The notes under the pieces are model-generated. The model was not told the origin of the DNA, ran no database searches, and worked only from the letters and a program-made list of their open reading frames with translations. This document shows, piece by piece, positions 48,554 to 63,600 of a stretch of DNA of 64,000 bases (within the stretch, counting starts at the first letter, position 1; each line of letters opens with the position of its first letter). The DNA lies in NCBI RefSeq assembly GCF_040807025.1, contig NC_090944.1, positions 119,366,738 through 119,430,737 on the forward strand, read 5' to 3'. A program made the position numbers and the translations under genes. The DNA comes from Struthio camelus (taxonomy: Eukaryota > Chordata > Aves > Struthioniformes > Struthionidae).

Positions 48554-50675
48554 ATAGTGAACTGTCCAATTTTTTTCAGCTTTTAACTCTTCAGCTTTTA
48601 ACAGTGCTTCATCTACGAGGTATGTTAAGGATCAGTTCAGTGAAAGTCTCAGAAAAATAAGATGAAGGTCTGTGAAAGACAAACCACTTATTACTTCCTG
48701 TTCAGGATATACACCCGAACAACTGTTAAGCCTATTTCAGTATAGCTGACTCAAGTGCATTAGTTTATGAAGTTTGGATTTAGCTTCTTAGATGAGGAAA
48801 TCAAAGATGAACTTGAAGAGGAAACACCCTTTCAATCCAGACAAAAACCGGTGTGATCACAGCTGAGACTCCAAAGGGTTTGATTTAATTCAATATCAAT
48901 ATCTAGCGCTTTGCCATCCTCGTGCAGTAGCTATAAAACAGTAAGAACAAAACAAAAAAGCCTGCCCAACTAATCAAACCGAAATTGCTGGTAGAGGAAA
49001 ACGCTAATAATCCTCTTCACACATTGAAACTTGAGGTACAGTCTTGGATCAACCTACTGCTCTTTCACTGTGTCTGGGGACAGAGAAAGACCATCCCAAA
49101 TTGCAAGAATTCGTTCTCCACACTGATGTATCAAAAAGGTTAGATGACATCCAAAAACTGAATAAAGGAATGATAGTTTCTTCCTTTTCCCAAAACAGAA
49201 CGTTAAAATTATTAGAAAAAAATTATCGTGCACTTTCCCAGATCCACAATCAATACATCAATGTTATGACCTGCAAATACCAATTTGGAAATGTAGATAA
49301 AACCCTGCAGCAACAGGGCACTTGGAAGACAATGAAAGTATTTATTTGAAAAACATATGCAGAACCTTTACTTACGAGAATAAAAAAGATGATGGAAAAA
49401 TATAACAGGACTACCTAAGGAGAACGGACTACCAGAACAGAAAAATACATATAAACAATTCAGGCCTTGACCTCTTACGTATAGTTTCAATACGATCGTA
49501 TTTACTATGAGCACATGGGACAAAGAAGATACGTGGTTATTGCCTCAACATAAACCACAAGCAGTTCACAAAGTTGCTACATTCAAATAAAAGAACAGCA
49601 ACAAAATTCTGACAGAAACCTGTCTGGACATGAGACCCAAACATAAACTAAGATGCTAAGTAAGCAAAGAACGCTTAGTTCTCAATAACGGGTAATTTCA
49701 AGTGGTCTTCAAATTTCCAGTTTGCATAGATGCGGAAGAATCTTAATGCCCCTTTAATCTCTTACCCTATCTTTCCATCTTTATTACTGCTACTCTCACA
49801 AATCTCGAGGCTGTCTTGGCCCTCATGCTCTGTAACACAGCTTGAACACTGTGAACACTGCTCTAACTTACATTGCCTGCCAGCAGCACCATGAGTAAAT
49901 TCTGACAGTCAAAAACCACGGGTTCTCACTAATGCATCGCAAAGAAGCGGCTGATGCAACCTTTTTTTAAGATTTGTTGGTGCTGCTGGAAGACAGAAGA
50001 GAGAATTGGTCATTGGTGAAAAGGAAAGAGGAAAAATGAGAAGTTGTTTTAAGCAGAGTTAAACATGACAAAGGAAAGCTAAGAGCCCAAAGTACAAGCC
50101 TGAGCAGTAATCATGTACCTGAGTAGTTAGGTAGACATTCGAACACAGAAGAACATCCTACAGGGGCACTCTGCAACACACAACATTCACATCTTGTGTT
50201 TTTCACCATTCTGCTCAAAATGACCACAATCTGTATGACTACTGGAGGACAAATCTTTCTCAGAAGAGTGAGCACACCACCTTAAACCCCTCAGTGAGAT
50301 CACTTCGTTGCTGGGTAGCTTGTAGGTGGCAGGAATAAAGGATGCACAGTGAAATCTCCTACCAAGGATAAACTTACAGACAGAATATCTCCAGTGTGCG
50401 ATGAAAGATCAAGAGATAGGTGGAGATGAAAGAGACTTGGAGACAAGACTCACTCAGAGACATCCATACACCCAAATGTGGGCTCAGGAGTCTGTGAGCT
50501 CCTAGGCTGGATGTTAACTAGGACTGAGGCCACTATTAGAGATTTAACTTCAGTTGTACCTACAATTTACCTGCAGGAACACAGCATGAGCTGCCACTTC
50601 TCCAAGCTCAGACAAAAACAGAGCACAAAGACTAACAATGAGAAGTGAGAGAAACAAAGCTACGCAGACTGTCTC

Positions 50676-50752
50676 AAATATTCCCATGTTGACATGCTTC
50701 TAGAGCATGTGAGCAAATATGCCCATGTTCACATGGCTTCTAGAGTCATCAG
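50676..50752. repeat. Tandem duplication, two copies of about 39 bp
   Basis: AAATATTCCCATGTTGACAT with GCTTCTAGAG is followed by AAATATGCCCATGTTCACAT with GGCTTCTAGAG. Several substitutions and a one-base gap separate the copies. Confidence 0.85.
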
Positions 50753-52100
50753 TTTGTAGATTGTTCCAAAGTAACATGCTCCTAAAACCGGGGACCCTTA
50801 TGTGTAAAATGTGATAAAGAATACCTAAACCTATGCCGTATGATGTTACTATTTAGCAGTTAAGAAGTACTCTTTCTTGATACATTTTTTAAGTATATTC
50901 CGTTTTAAAGAAAACTCAAGTCTCCAAAATTACATATTACTCACAGTACTTTAGGGTACCTCAGTGGATTCTGGATGACGCTATGTTCGCTAAAGAATGC
51001 AAAATACTTCCCTTCTGACACAATTCTTTCCTCTGATAATGAAACTGTGGCATGATAGATGCTGGCTAGAGGATTCAAATAGTTCCAGTTGATAAAAGGG
51101 ATTTTTTTCCATGTTTAATGAATTTCTTCATGTACACTGCATGCTTGTTTTTCTTCTTTTTCCTGATAGGCATTTGAGACAAATTTGTACTAAAAGAGTT
51201 CAGAGGCTGTTTTTATAGGCAATGTCCAGGGAATACAGCCGAAGTGACTTTACATTCACCCCACAGGTTAGAAAGAACTCTCAGGGCAGCCATGGTAGTA
51301 CCAAATTTTGATCAAGTGTTCTCATCAGTTAACTAGAAAGTAACAGTAATGGCCCTGTTCAGTTCACTCCTGGTGAATGGTGACTCAATTCAAGCAAAGT
51401 TGGTTCTTCAAGCGATATTAAGCCCCCTGGAGTAACACATATAATAAATGAGGCACAACCATGACGACCACCTTCTACCAGAATACATCTTTCAGGAATC
51501 TCTAGTCAACAAGTCACAGAAATAGAATGTATTAAATAAATCAACACATCAACAAAAACCCAAGCCAAGTGATTTCTATCTAAAAAGATTTTAAAGAATT
51601 TGAGTTTCTATGGGGAATTAGGCACCAAAACCACTAATAATTTAGAATTGAAATCCTAAAATAGTCTCTTTGTAAGAAAACATTTTTGCACAGTAGTTCG
51701 AATCAGCTGGTGGTTTCAGTACCTGGAGATACCAGATATTGCTAGAAATACCTTTTTTAGTTTAAAATTGCCAGGACTAAGTTTTCACTTCTCTTTTCAG
51801 CTAGTCTGCTTTCACATCTAGTTTCATTTATATCCTTGTAAGGTTGGCTCAGGGCACCTGTGATGCTGTCAGTTTGGTGCCTCAGGAGTATGTTAAGTGT
51901 TTGGCTTTGTAGCTCTAAATTCTAAAGCACTCAGAAGGTATCAGTTGGACAGCATTATTGGTCCCCAAATTCTCCCCACCAAGATAATACATAAAAATAT
52001 TCAAGGATGCAGCCAGAGATATATGTAACATATTGTTAGATAACTACCTCCAGCTTTCCCCGTCCTCTTTACCTATTCTTTTCTACTCTTCTCATGTTTT

Positions 52101-52156
52101 TATGTATGTATATATATATATATATATACACACATGTATGTGTATATATATACATA
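52101..52156. repeat. (TA)n / (TG)n compound microsatellite
   Basis: TATGTATGTATATATATATA continues through ACACACATGTATGTGTATATATATA. The adjoining YIYI-rich open frames are artefacts of this repeat. Confidence 0.9.
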
Positions 52157-55100
52157 GTAAAATTCCAATTGCTCTTGATTATGAAAATAATGAAAGCTGC
52201 TGCTGCCATTCAGTTGAGGCTAAATTCCACTTTGAACTTAAAATTCATTGCAACTTTATTTGCAAAGAAACTGTGTCTCCCCCTTAACCTTACAGCACTT
52301 TCTTTGTGAGCAAAATAGATTTTCTAGCAATAAATTTTCTGGCAAATGTTAAGTAAAGTAAGTAAATTCTTTAAGAAATTCAGTTCTATGTCACTTTTCA
52401 TTTACAATTAACTTAATTAGGAAGTACAGATTCTAAAGTTTTCGTATTTAAAATTCTTTAATAATTTGTGAATAGGCTACACGTGAAGAAATTACATTAT
52501 AAATTGCTATTAAGGTTTATTACACTAATATGTAAAGCAGTGTGGCCTAGATCTTGCCTTTTATTCTTTTCCAATGCTGCCTCTATGGAGCTACTGCCAC
52601 AGAAAGGGTAGGATTGGCTTCTCTGTGTCTGCATACAGCCAGGCGTCAAAAAACAGGTGTCAGCTTCACCGTCTCTGTGGAAAGCAGGTATCTGCTTTCT
52701 ACGCTCAGAGTGTAGGATCACTGATTAAATGCTGCCCACCAAGTCAAGGCTACAGCTGGAGGATGCAGTGGTGATTTCAGACATCAGAACCTATTGCCAC
52801 GTCTAAATCCTTTTCTTCAAAGAACAACTGTATGAGTAGAAACAGAGAGAGACAGACTGGACACATCTGACAAGACCTTTCACTGGGGATTTATTTGGCT
52901 TATGCACTGCTGCGCTTGCAAGAATCCCCTGGCTCTACAGCACTTTGAGCATCAGTGCATAAAAGGTGCCTTGCCTTGAGGTGATTTTGTCAAAGGGCTG
53001 AGATAGAAGAGCAGACAAGGGGAAGCCCCAAGCGTATTGCTACATGTGCCTACTCAGAGAGCAGTGATCACTAGTATGCAGCTCACTAAAACGATAAACC
53101 AACTGCAAACAAACAAAGCCAAATACAACCACAGATTTTGTCTGCTCACACCAGAGATTATGCAAAATAAATGAAAATCCAATTTAACTAGCCATTATGT
53201 TCTGCCTGTTTTTTCTGTTTTGGTATCATGCTGAATGTATTCTTTCACTTTTAAAAATAATTCTAAATGGCAGTAAAGCAGATCTCCAAATCATTAGAAA
53301 CACTGGTGAAGCTTGGATTCTTCGATAATCATGCTTGAGATTTTTAATCTATTAAAGTTTTTTAAATCTAGGAAAATCTCAGAAAATAATTACATCAATA
53401 ATTTTGGAGTAAATACCAGTACCTTAAGAATAAAAGGGATCATAACAGTATTTTACTTTTCCCCAAACAAAGCACTAAAACCATAGAAGAATTAAGCAAT
53501 TAATGGAATTGCTTAACATGCAATTAGAGAGCACATTAAACATTAAATATGTGAGTGAATTACTTTCATTGATTTATTCAGACATGTGGAAAATATTACC
53601 TCTGATCTAAACAGATAGGGACAGGCAGAAAACAATATGTTTCTTTAGAAGAATAATTTTACCTACATTGGGATATTGCCTCTCATATGCCCAAATCATA
53701 GTAAGACTACTGCATGACATTGATCAAGGGCAGAGCTGCTTTTGCTTGAATACTAACAGAATTAGAGTATAAGGCATGGTATTTTCATAGTGGATATAAG
53801 GAGTTTGAATATTTATAGCTAGGGCGTATTTCACCTGACACAGGCATTATTTAGATCATCATTAAAACACCGTCTTCTATAGAAAATCTCTCAAATACTG
53901 GGGTTTAAGCTAGGATATGCTGCAATCAGCAAGGACAGAGCGGGTGTAGGGCCACAGTATGCAACACCTTAGAGATGTCAAAATAGTGCTCCAGCCCACA
54001 GGACAGGCCTTCCCGTCCATGGAAAACATCCACAGCTAGTTGCAAGAGGTAACTCTCTAGCTTCTAAAGCTATTCAGGGTCAGGACGACAGAGATGACAA
54101 AGCATATTAGCAACAGTTTCATACTGAATCACATTTACCTTTGTCAAAAGATTGTAAGCTGTTAGCCCAATTAAGTGTTTTAATGGTATCTAAAAATGTA
54201 CCAGGCCTTTTTTAAACAAGCAGAGAAGCTCTGTCACAAAACTGGAGATATAAAACTATGAAAGAGGTTATTATATAACGAGGAGGAGCCCTATTATTAC
54301 AACCGCTACTACTTGTTCTACGCCAGAAACTTCAACAGTAACTCACACTGAATACTGTCAGTAGCATTCACAGTAATAATTTCTGAATAGTTTCATTTAT
54401 TTCTAAACAGTTACTTATACAGTAAGACACTACTTAAGACAGGTAAAAAAAAATAAAAAAAAACCAATAAACAGAAAGCATAGGTTTCCATTTATACTGA
54501 AGCTAGTCTCACGGGTTTTCCACTCCTCTCAAGGTCTCTGCAATGCCAAAATGAGAAGGGGTTTTGTAAATGGCACTTAAATATTTAAAACAAACTAAGA
54601 AGAAACAGTGTGGTTACATTTACATTTGCAAGGAGCACAGACCAGTAAGAACAGATTTGTAGAGTACAATGGTTGGTGCTGACTTCCACACTGTACATAT
54701 TTCAGGTTTTTTGTTTGTTATGCCTCAGACTTGCTCTAATCTGCTTCTGTGGACTGAATGCCCACTAGCAACGAGTGTGCTGTAGGTGCTCTCTTGGAGC
54801 ACAATTTCCAGTTCAGCTTCATCTGAAAAGAATCCACATGCCAGGAGATCACGCCACAGTGCGAATGAAAGCACAACAAGTGGAGACAATCTGGATATTT
54901 GAATCAGAACTCCCAATCCAAACTAGTACATTACAGCAGATATACCCTCTGCGAGCATGTTGCGATGACTCTGCCCAAGGATGACTCCTTGGAAGAAAGA
55001 CAGCACAGTGCAGTCCTAGCACAAGTGGCTTTCTCCTTTTGGTACTCCTCGTAGTTACTGACATATAAACATCATAACTATCACCTTTGCCTATTAACCT

Positions 55101-58100
55101 TCCTTTTAGTTTTTCAGTATTCTGTTCAGTTGTTTTGAACAACCAGGCTCACTGGCTGTAAAACTGGCAATAGAAAGTTTTGCAGAAAACACTACGCTAT
55201 GCTGTATAAAGACTTTAGATCTTTATTGACCAGTCCTTTTTAAATATAGAGAGCTACACTTCACTTTGTACTTTTTGTGAGGAGTTTAAGGGATGGAATA
55301 CCAACTAGTAGTAAATCAAACTAATGGAAACTTGAAACATCAGGCAGTAAATAAGAATACTCCCAAGTTGAATATTGAGGTTGTACTCAAAGATGAGTAC
55401 TTTATGAAAATCTGTCTCCAAAAAACACTGAGAACTTCTTAGGAAAACTGAGGCAGAGAAATTCAGTGCTTCTGCATTATAAAATAATTTAAATAACTGA
55501 TTTGGTTTTAATTTTTTGTCCTTTCCTCCTCCTTTTTCCTTCCCACCTTCCAAACTTGGCTTCTTTTTTCCAATGATGTCTTGAATTAGAATAGAAAAAA
55601 AGGAGGCACAGCGGAAGCAAGCTACAGGATCAGAAAAATTATTAAAACTGATTTCTTGAAGTTCTTCCTAATCCTCCCACCTCTTCAAAAACAGCACCAT
55701 TTAAGCAGAAAAATTTCAGGATTCCTCTGGAGGTGCCTCTGCCAGCCACAGACAGCTCCACAAAATTCATCCTTACATTAATACAGATGTGGGCTAAAAC
55801 CTGCGTCTCTGGGCTTTTTATGCTAATACCACGTTAAATGAATTTAAAGTGCCTCGTCACGTCAAATCAGCCTAAAATCAGATTGCATTCTGTTTTGTGA
55901 GCTCATGACAATATATCACACTGCTCCTTCTTTCTCTAACTGCTGCATTCCTGTAAGCAGAACGCATCAAAACATAAAAACCCCAAGTCTGCTTTCCATA
56001 AGCCAAGATAACTTTTCAGTATTTCAGTCTGTCCCAAATATATCCAAAAAGTCGTACTAAATTCAGCTACGAAAAGGTACACTACCTGTAAAAACGTCAG
56101 GTTAGGAACGGATTAAGGATTTAATGTGCAAGTCTGGCCTGACTGCAATGATTGTAAGCAAAATGAATTCAGGCAGCACGCATGAGTAACAGAGGGGTCA
56201 AATAAGATCTGGTTTTCTCTCATTTAAAACAGATTTCTTTTAAAGTGGTTTCCTATCTTTTGTTAATTTTACACTTTCATATCTTTACAAATAGATCTTT
56301 TTGCATTGTTCATTTCTGCTTTTTGACCTTTTGATCTTCTCGTAAAAAGAAAAAAAATGTTACTCATCTTGCACACTTTCAGATATATTGTTCCACATCT
56401 CTCATCCTTCGCTGCTTCAGTTCAGACATTTTTTTTACAGCCATGCATACAGAGCCTATATCCGTTGCAGCTCTCCTGCTGCTTTGCATCAGCAACATGA
56501 AAACAACTTGCACCTCCAGCTCTTTAGATTGCTTGCAACCACGGAATCTAAGAAAATGCACAGAACTCCAAGAAAGACGGTAGAGGTCAGCATGGAGAAT
56601 GCACATATGGACAACCCACCTCAAAGAATTCCTCTTACTCTAAGTAAACATCTTTCTCCTTTGAGCAATTATATGTAAACAATGCTCTGATGTGATCAAT
56701 TTTGACACTGAGCCCCAGTGATGCATAATTAGAATCCATTTCCTTGGGATTCAAAGATACTAATGTCACTTTCCCCACTCTTAACACCTGACCTAGAAAC
56801 TCGGATAACAACATAAGGTCAAGTGAACACATGAAAGGTACCTCCTTACAACATAGGAAACAGGAGGAACAAACATACTTGAAACAAAGACTCCCAGACA
56901 CAGACTGGCCCTAATGCGACATGCTGCAGGGTCTGCTGCAGCTTAATCCTGCTATATTCAGAGACCTCCTTAAAGAACTTCTGTGCCACTGCGGAACACT
57001 TCGTCCTTTCTGCTGTGACCAAGAAAGAGGAGAACAAACAAAGACAGACGACTCCCTGACAGCCAGGGAACAAAAATGTTTTCATCCCAGGTATACAAGG
57101 CCGTGGACAGAACCTCAGCCGGTGAATCTCCTTCTCTATACAGACCTCAGGAACCATGATGCGCAGATACCTCTGTCTGAGCACCTGCCTGCCTAATAGG
57201 GAAATCCTGCTCCACCTTGCCTGCTGACATAAAACACAGCTATGGAAGTGTCCGCTGTGTTCTGGACCTAGATTTCAGATATACGCAATAGACAGGATCT
57301 GTTTTAATAAGTTGTTCCAAGCTCCTAGACAATGATTTCTATCCTGTAACCGTGAGCTCGGACACCAACAGCACAGGATCCTTCACAGCCTATCAGTGTG
57401 ATATCCCAGGCTACTATCCAGTACCGCAAGAGTCAAGCGGTAAGGAAAACCCCGCAGACACTCACTGGGTCCTTCTATCACATCAGAGAGATAAAAAAAC
57501 TAGATGCAGAAACAAAACTACCATATTAAGGATACAGCCTCTGCAGTGTTTCAGCCACTCTCTCATATGCTTGATGTTATATAAATCAGCCAAGGCAGGA
57601 CAGTTCTCACCTTCATCACACCTGGCTACTCGTTAACACACGGATCTGTACGGGCTCTGTTTCCAGAGAACGTGCACCAGGAAATAGAGGCTCTAAGATG
57701 GATACTAAAGCAGTCCTAATGCTTTCAAGATTGAGCCAAGACAAATTCTAGGTCACTTGTTTTGGAATCCGATTCTCTCAAACGGAAGAACAACGCACTG
57801 TTTTTTAGGATGATTTGGGAAGAAATTCCTTAATCATCTACATACAGGCATAAAGATGCACCCTTTTCCTGCACACAGATTACCACCGTGACAACTGACA
57901 ACTCTGAAGCCAAGAGGGTCCTGCAATTTCCTGTGAGAAGTAAACACACACAACTCAAAGGTTACAAAACTTGCAAACTAATTCCCTTCGATCGCCAGGG
58001 AACACCATGATGTCTGGCTTAACCATCTCCAACTTCAGTTTATGGATGAAAAACCTTAGCCCTCCTCAGACCAAAGACAGGCCACCAGCCTTGGGGCTGT

Positions 58101-60622
58101 GGGGGAACAGGGAGATCGGAGATGAAGCAGCACAACTCTGTGACTCTCCTTCCTAATACTGGGATGGAACAACTTCTTCACCTCAGTGAATCCAAAAGAT
58201 CCCTCATTACAGTAAGACTTTATGAGAATGGCATTTGAGAAAGGACAGGAAAAAAAGGTAAGAAATAAGCAATGAAACAAGTTTCTCTGTATTTTAATTA
58301 TACATTTTTCTATAACAAGGCAGTAGTTACGATTTGTACGTCTAGAATCAGTATTTTCAGACTTTCAAATGTTTCATACTCAAGATACCCTCTTGTGTTC
58401 ACTAGCCGTTGTGGTGGGAGTGTTCCTAATAAGGTTAATTTGGCTCACATCATTTCCTTCAGCGTACAGCCTGCTACAGGAATAGAATAAGCAGAACAGA
58501 GAGGTGGGGTGACATGAGCACATATCTATGATTCCCTCCAGCGTAGCTTTCATATTTTTTAGGCTCAGTTTGCTGGGAACTTGGAATTTGTTCTTGCAAA
58601 CAGCAGCTCTACACAGTCAACAAGATATAGTTCATACAGGTGTCCAGCCATTTTACTCAACTCAATACCTATAATGCTCAAATAGCAAGAAATAGCTGTC
58701 AATAGTAAACATTAACATATATTTTAAGTTACAGTTCATCAGAAATTAGAAAAATATTTCCACCTAAACCTTGTCAACTTCTGCTTCCATTTCATGTCAC
58801 TGAAATTTCATTTTCAATTAAAAGCCGTCAACCAGCTTTATTGAAATCAAAGATTTTAATTACACTTGGCAATTCCAAATCTGCTATGTTGGTTTGAAAG
58901 ATGTTATTTAATATTAGCCAACAAAAGAAATTTGAAATTTCACTTCATCCTTTTTCTCACAATGACATTCATTCCCTTGCAAAGTAGGCGGAAAACAGGA
59001 GGCTGCTAGTTCACTTGGTGAAAGAAGTATCTAGAATGCAACAAAAATATATCGCAACTTTTACATATGCAAGTAGATTGACATCTAGTGTGAAAACATT
59101 GAACTACAAAGCCTATACTGCATATAATCTAGGATAACTGATATAAGATAACTAAAAAATGTATTTGCTTAACCATAAGAGAAGCAGATCCTCCAGATAC
59201 AAACAAATTTAAATCTGTTTTTCAGATAGTTGCACAGAGCCAAAAAGATTGTGGCCAAGACGACTGCTATACAACTCTCATGATAGACTGATACAAAGCC
59301 TTATGCACCATATTGTGCTAAATCGGCTTTAAATCCTCTGTCAAACACAGAATATTAGTTTAGACGATCTATATGAAAACAGAAGACCTAACCAAGGAAT
59401 CTCCTAAAAGCCTCATGTCTTGTAGTGACGGCAGGAGCAGTACTTTTTCAAGTATGCATTGTACATATCCTGTAGTTCACAAAATTCACGATTTTTCCTA
59501 CAGCTATCTTAATATTATCCTCCAGAAATCCTCTCAGATCTTTCAGTCATTTTCTTTCATCTTAAACTTGAACGTAACACACTATCACAGCCCCCAAAAT
59601 ATGCTAATATATATCAATCCAGCACATTTATTACATTACTGTGGGAAACAATGTACCTCCAGTTTGAAAAATGATCAAGTAGAAATCTGTCACTTTCATC
59701 AAATTACAATGGAAAAATCTCAGACTGTGTCCAGTTTGATCCACTCATTCATGTGCAAAGGTAATTTCTCACTTTTCCAGTCTCTTTTTCGTTGTGTCAA
59801 GAATTCTGTCCAGCAATGGCTCAAATACAGTAACACAAAACAGTGTAATCAGTATTTTTTAATTGAGATTGGCTGTAGAAAACCCATTTTGTTAGGCCTT
59901 GAACATTTTACATCCTCCAGTTGAATTAGCTTGTTAGTTTACTCACATGAAATTAATCTTGTGAACTTCTTTACATTTTCTCATACTGCAGTATATTTAC
60001 CTTTGAAAAGCTTGACATTTACCTAGTTTTCCAGTACTACTCCATTTCTTTAAAATATCAAATATCTTTCTGTGAAATGTAATACAGTTGATAATTTTTC
60101 TGTATCATAGTACTAACTGTCATCTACTTATAACAAAAAGACACTAGTGGGGACATTTAAAGAATCTATGTTCCACTGACACACAGTTTTGCCAACTATC
60201 TGTATTCTTACTACTATCTTCTGCTGATCTTGCCTAGCACTTCTAGGGCTTACGATTGACTGCAGATAACGACATACCTGTTTATGAACAGCTTGGTTGT
60301 CAAAGGCTGGAAAGACAAGAAGCAGTGTAGAAGTAGATTAGATTGTAAGAAATACCCATATCCACTTTCTCATTTTTTCCTCTAAATTGGAAATTGAACA
60401 TGGATACTTCAAAAGACACCTGAACATCTTGGGGAAGATATCCACATGCTTTTAAGCTGGAAGTTACACTGCTGTCAAGCCATTACTCATGCAGCTATTC
60501 TAGAGCTTTTCTTACACAGCGTTGATGCCTGACTGGTTAACGGACTCATTCATGGGCATGTCAGCCTTTCACTGCTGGTTTCACGGAGACTAGACCTGAA
60601 GGTTTCTCTATATTCTCAATAA

Positions 60623-60668
60623 CCGCCTGCAAAAGAAATGACTGCAAGAAGAAATGGCTGCAAAAGTA
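60623..60668. repeat. Short degenerate tandem repeat (GCAAAAGAAATGACT type)
   Basis: CTGCAAAAGAAATGA, CTGCAAGAAGAAATGG and CTGCAAAAGTAGAAGG are three adjacent variants of a 15-17 bp unit. Confidence 0.6.
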
Positions 60669-63600
60669 GAAGGTTTTTCAGAAGAAAGGGTAAAAGATGA
60701 AAATTTATTTTGTCCTAAGCCATCAAATCAAACACCCTTACCTTGTTTGCTGGGAACGCTGACTAGTGTGAAAAAAGATTAATAAATTTTTTTAAAGCCC
60801 AAAAAAGACTTTGAGGCCATTTTCTTGAAATTTTTAAATGAAAGGTTAAAAATAGTGCCTTTTACACTTCAGTATGCATCTAACATGCACACACTTAGGA
60901 ATAGGAACAATTTTGTAACAATGTATCAGAATAATCAAAACTAAAAGCAAATTGACAGAATAGCATTGCAAATATTAATAAAACATGATAGTATTTCAAA
61001 TTGCTCATGTATAATTTCAGGTTTTAAAATGTTTATTATTTTCTCTAAATTTCATTGTCTTCAATACTTAATCCACATCCACAGCTACTATCCCTTATAT
61101 TCATATACCTCTAAACTTTCAAAGTTTCTTTGGTTAACATGATAAAGGATTCAGCTGTAACACTTTTTAAAAGGTAATAGCATCTACAAGTTGCATTTAT
61201 CATTTTATAAATCACCTAGGGTTTTTTAAATGCTACACAGAGAACCAAAATAAAGAATGCTGCTTCGTGTAAGTTTTTTCCCCAAGAAAGCCAGGATAGG
61301 ATTCAATCGTCTATAGGTAATTTTCATAATACACTCAGTTTCATGAGATCTTTAAAAAGCTGACAGAAGGGCACTCATACCAACCCACAGCTTTAGATAC
61401 TAGATCGCTTCAACAAATGAATGGTATTTGTGTGATGACCCTTGCCTGAGAAGCCCCCCTTTTAAATCAGGGTTGGGAACGGCTGTTAACAGAAAACAGA
61501 AAGCTTTCAACCAAAAACAGTTTACAAGGCTCCTATTAAATAAGGATGGTGTTACATATCAGCAATAGGAGTTTAGAGGTCGTCCACATGTACGTTCACA
61601 CTCCAGGTAATCTTAGCAACATGCTCACAGCCTGTCCACCCCCATCCTTATGCTCAATGTACGAATATGCTAGATGGATCATAAATGTGGCCATCTCATT
61701 TCCCTTGCAATCACAGAATCCTGGAACTAAGAAAACCTTTGAAAAGACCTTGAGGGAAAGGCGAAGGAGCATGGAAGTGATTGTGCATAGGGACAACATA
61801 ACCTAAAGACATTAGCAAGTAATTGCATCTTTAATATTTGAATAACTGTCCACATTCACACAGGGATGTCTTCAGGTAACACACATGATGACAAGAGTAA
61901 GCCTCTTTCATTCAAGCAACAACTTGAAGCTGGGTCTACTAACCACAGCATTTTCTTGAGGTGACTCAGAAACGGCATGAGTCGAAGGCGAAGATGTGAA
62001 TATCTGACCCTTTGCTCTACAGATATTAGAAAAAAAGATATTTGTCTGAAGGCCACTGATACAACCCGTGCTCTGCTGGATGCGCTGGGTTAACAAAATC
62101 TTGGCAGCTTTGTAACAAAGCTTATCGCAGCCCATTATCCAATTTGATAGTCTCTGGGTGGAGAGATCTCAGCCATCAGCACAAACAAACAGCTTCAGGA
62201 GCCGTACAAAAAAGTTTGATATGCAAAGCTGCAAAGGCGAGACTCTTTTTGCCTTCACATTATATAAATATATAAGCTTTTAAAGCTTGCAGAAACAAAC
62301 AAACAAAACCAGATAAACTTCCTTGTTTTTCAATAAATTACATGGGCCATGCAACAATGAAAAGAACTGCTAATGTCTCTTGCTATTGTACTTTGAGGCC
62401 AGGACCCTCAGATTCAGAAGGTTAAGGGCATAGCAACCTTTCCGATCAAAGAACCACAAACATGTCCATCAGGAAGATGGGAATCCATACACTGCAGCAG
62501 CAAGAAGTTTAACACTTTCTGCTGGTGTCTGAGGTTAAGAGATTTTTACCTCTCCTTCCAAATCCTGGAGGATGCCTTCAGAATGTTTGACTGGACCACC
62601 TACCTCAGGTCTGTCATAACGAAGTAGTCACTGCAAACAATCCATCAGTAAATTGAGAGTGCACAAAAGAGGAATCGTAGGTGATGAACCTAGTATGAAC
62701 GACAGTTTAGGCGTTTCCTTTGAAAAGGAGAGAAGCTCCTGCATCACGTTGCTGCTTGGCAGCGTCTTCCCTCATCATCCGAGTGCATCACCCCTGTAAG
62801 TACAGTCAATGCCTTGTTACACGATGTAGTTTGTATTCAAGGACACTGCTATGAAGCTCTGATACTTCTTGAGACAAAAATATCCAAGCTATCAAGTTGC
62901 TGGGATATGCTCTGCATCTGATGCAATTAGGGTGCATCCACCCTAATTGATTTGGATGGAAAAGGAAGACAAAAGCATATCCACTTGCATGGGCTGGACG
63001 CTTCAGACTGCACGATTGCCAAGGTGAGATAATTCACGGAGAGCACCAGCTTGGGAACAGACAGTGCCCAGTCAAATTTGTAAAAATTATAAGCACAGTC
63101 TGGCACAAAATCAATACAGGTAAATGCTGCCATATAATCTAGATCAGGTCCAACAGGACCTCTCCAGGACAGGAGAAAGGAAATTAATAATCATGAACAG
63201 GTATTAATCTGACCAGTTCTAACGGAGAAAAGCTTTGGCAGTCAGAAAGTCCAGCAAAACATTGTATGCGACTTGTCTACCCTAAGAGCTGCTGAATCAA
63301 GGAGCAGCATGCTAAAGATATCTCGTCCTCAGATTGTCTTTTCCTCAGTAACTCATCTAAACAGGGAGATAAATATCGTGCCCCACTGTTGACATGTTAC
63401 TGCTGCAGCTGGCACTTCAGTGAAAAATCAGGAATCCAACGAAAGGATCTTGAACTAGAAAAGCCCTGGCTACGACCACAGGTACCGATGATCGATTTTT
63501 GACGGGTTATCCTGAAGTAACGAAATATGAATTAATCCCACTATACACTAGTTGGAATAATCACGGCTCAAGTCAACATCTTCAAAGTCAAAGATGACTT

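Noticed and set aside
56846-57196. Opposed open frames of 91 and 112 codons on both strands
   Set aside because: Neither has initiation or splice context and they overlap antisense; likely a stop-poor stretch rather than a gene.
59373-59924. Longest open frame in the window (183 codons, plus strand)
   Set aside because: No recognisable domain, skewed Ser/His/Phe/Ile composition, no splice or promoter context; a frame of this length is plausible by chance in 64 kb read in six frames.
61705-61755. AATCACAGAATCCTGGAACT followed by AAGACCTTGAG, possibly an old CR1 end
   Set aside because: Only scattered words match; the GGTTGGAA block is absent.
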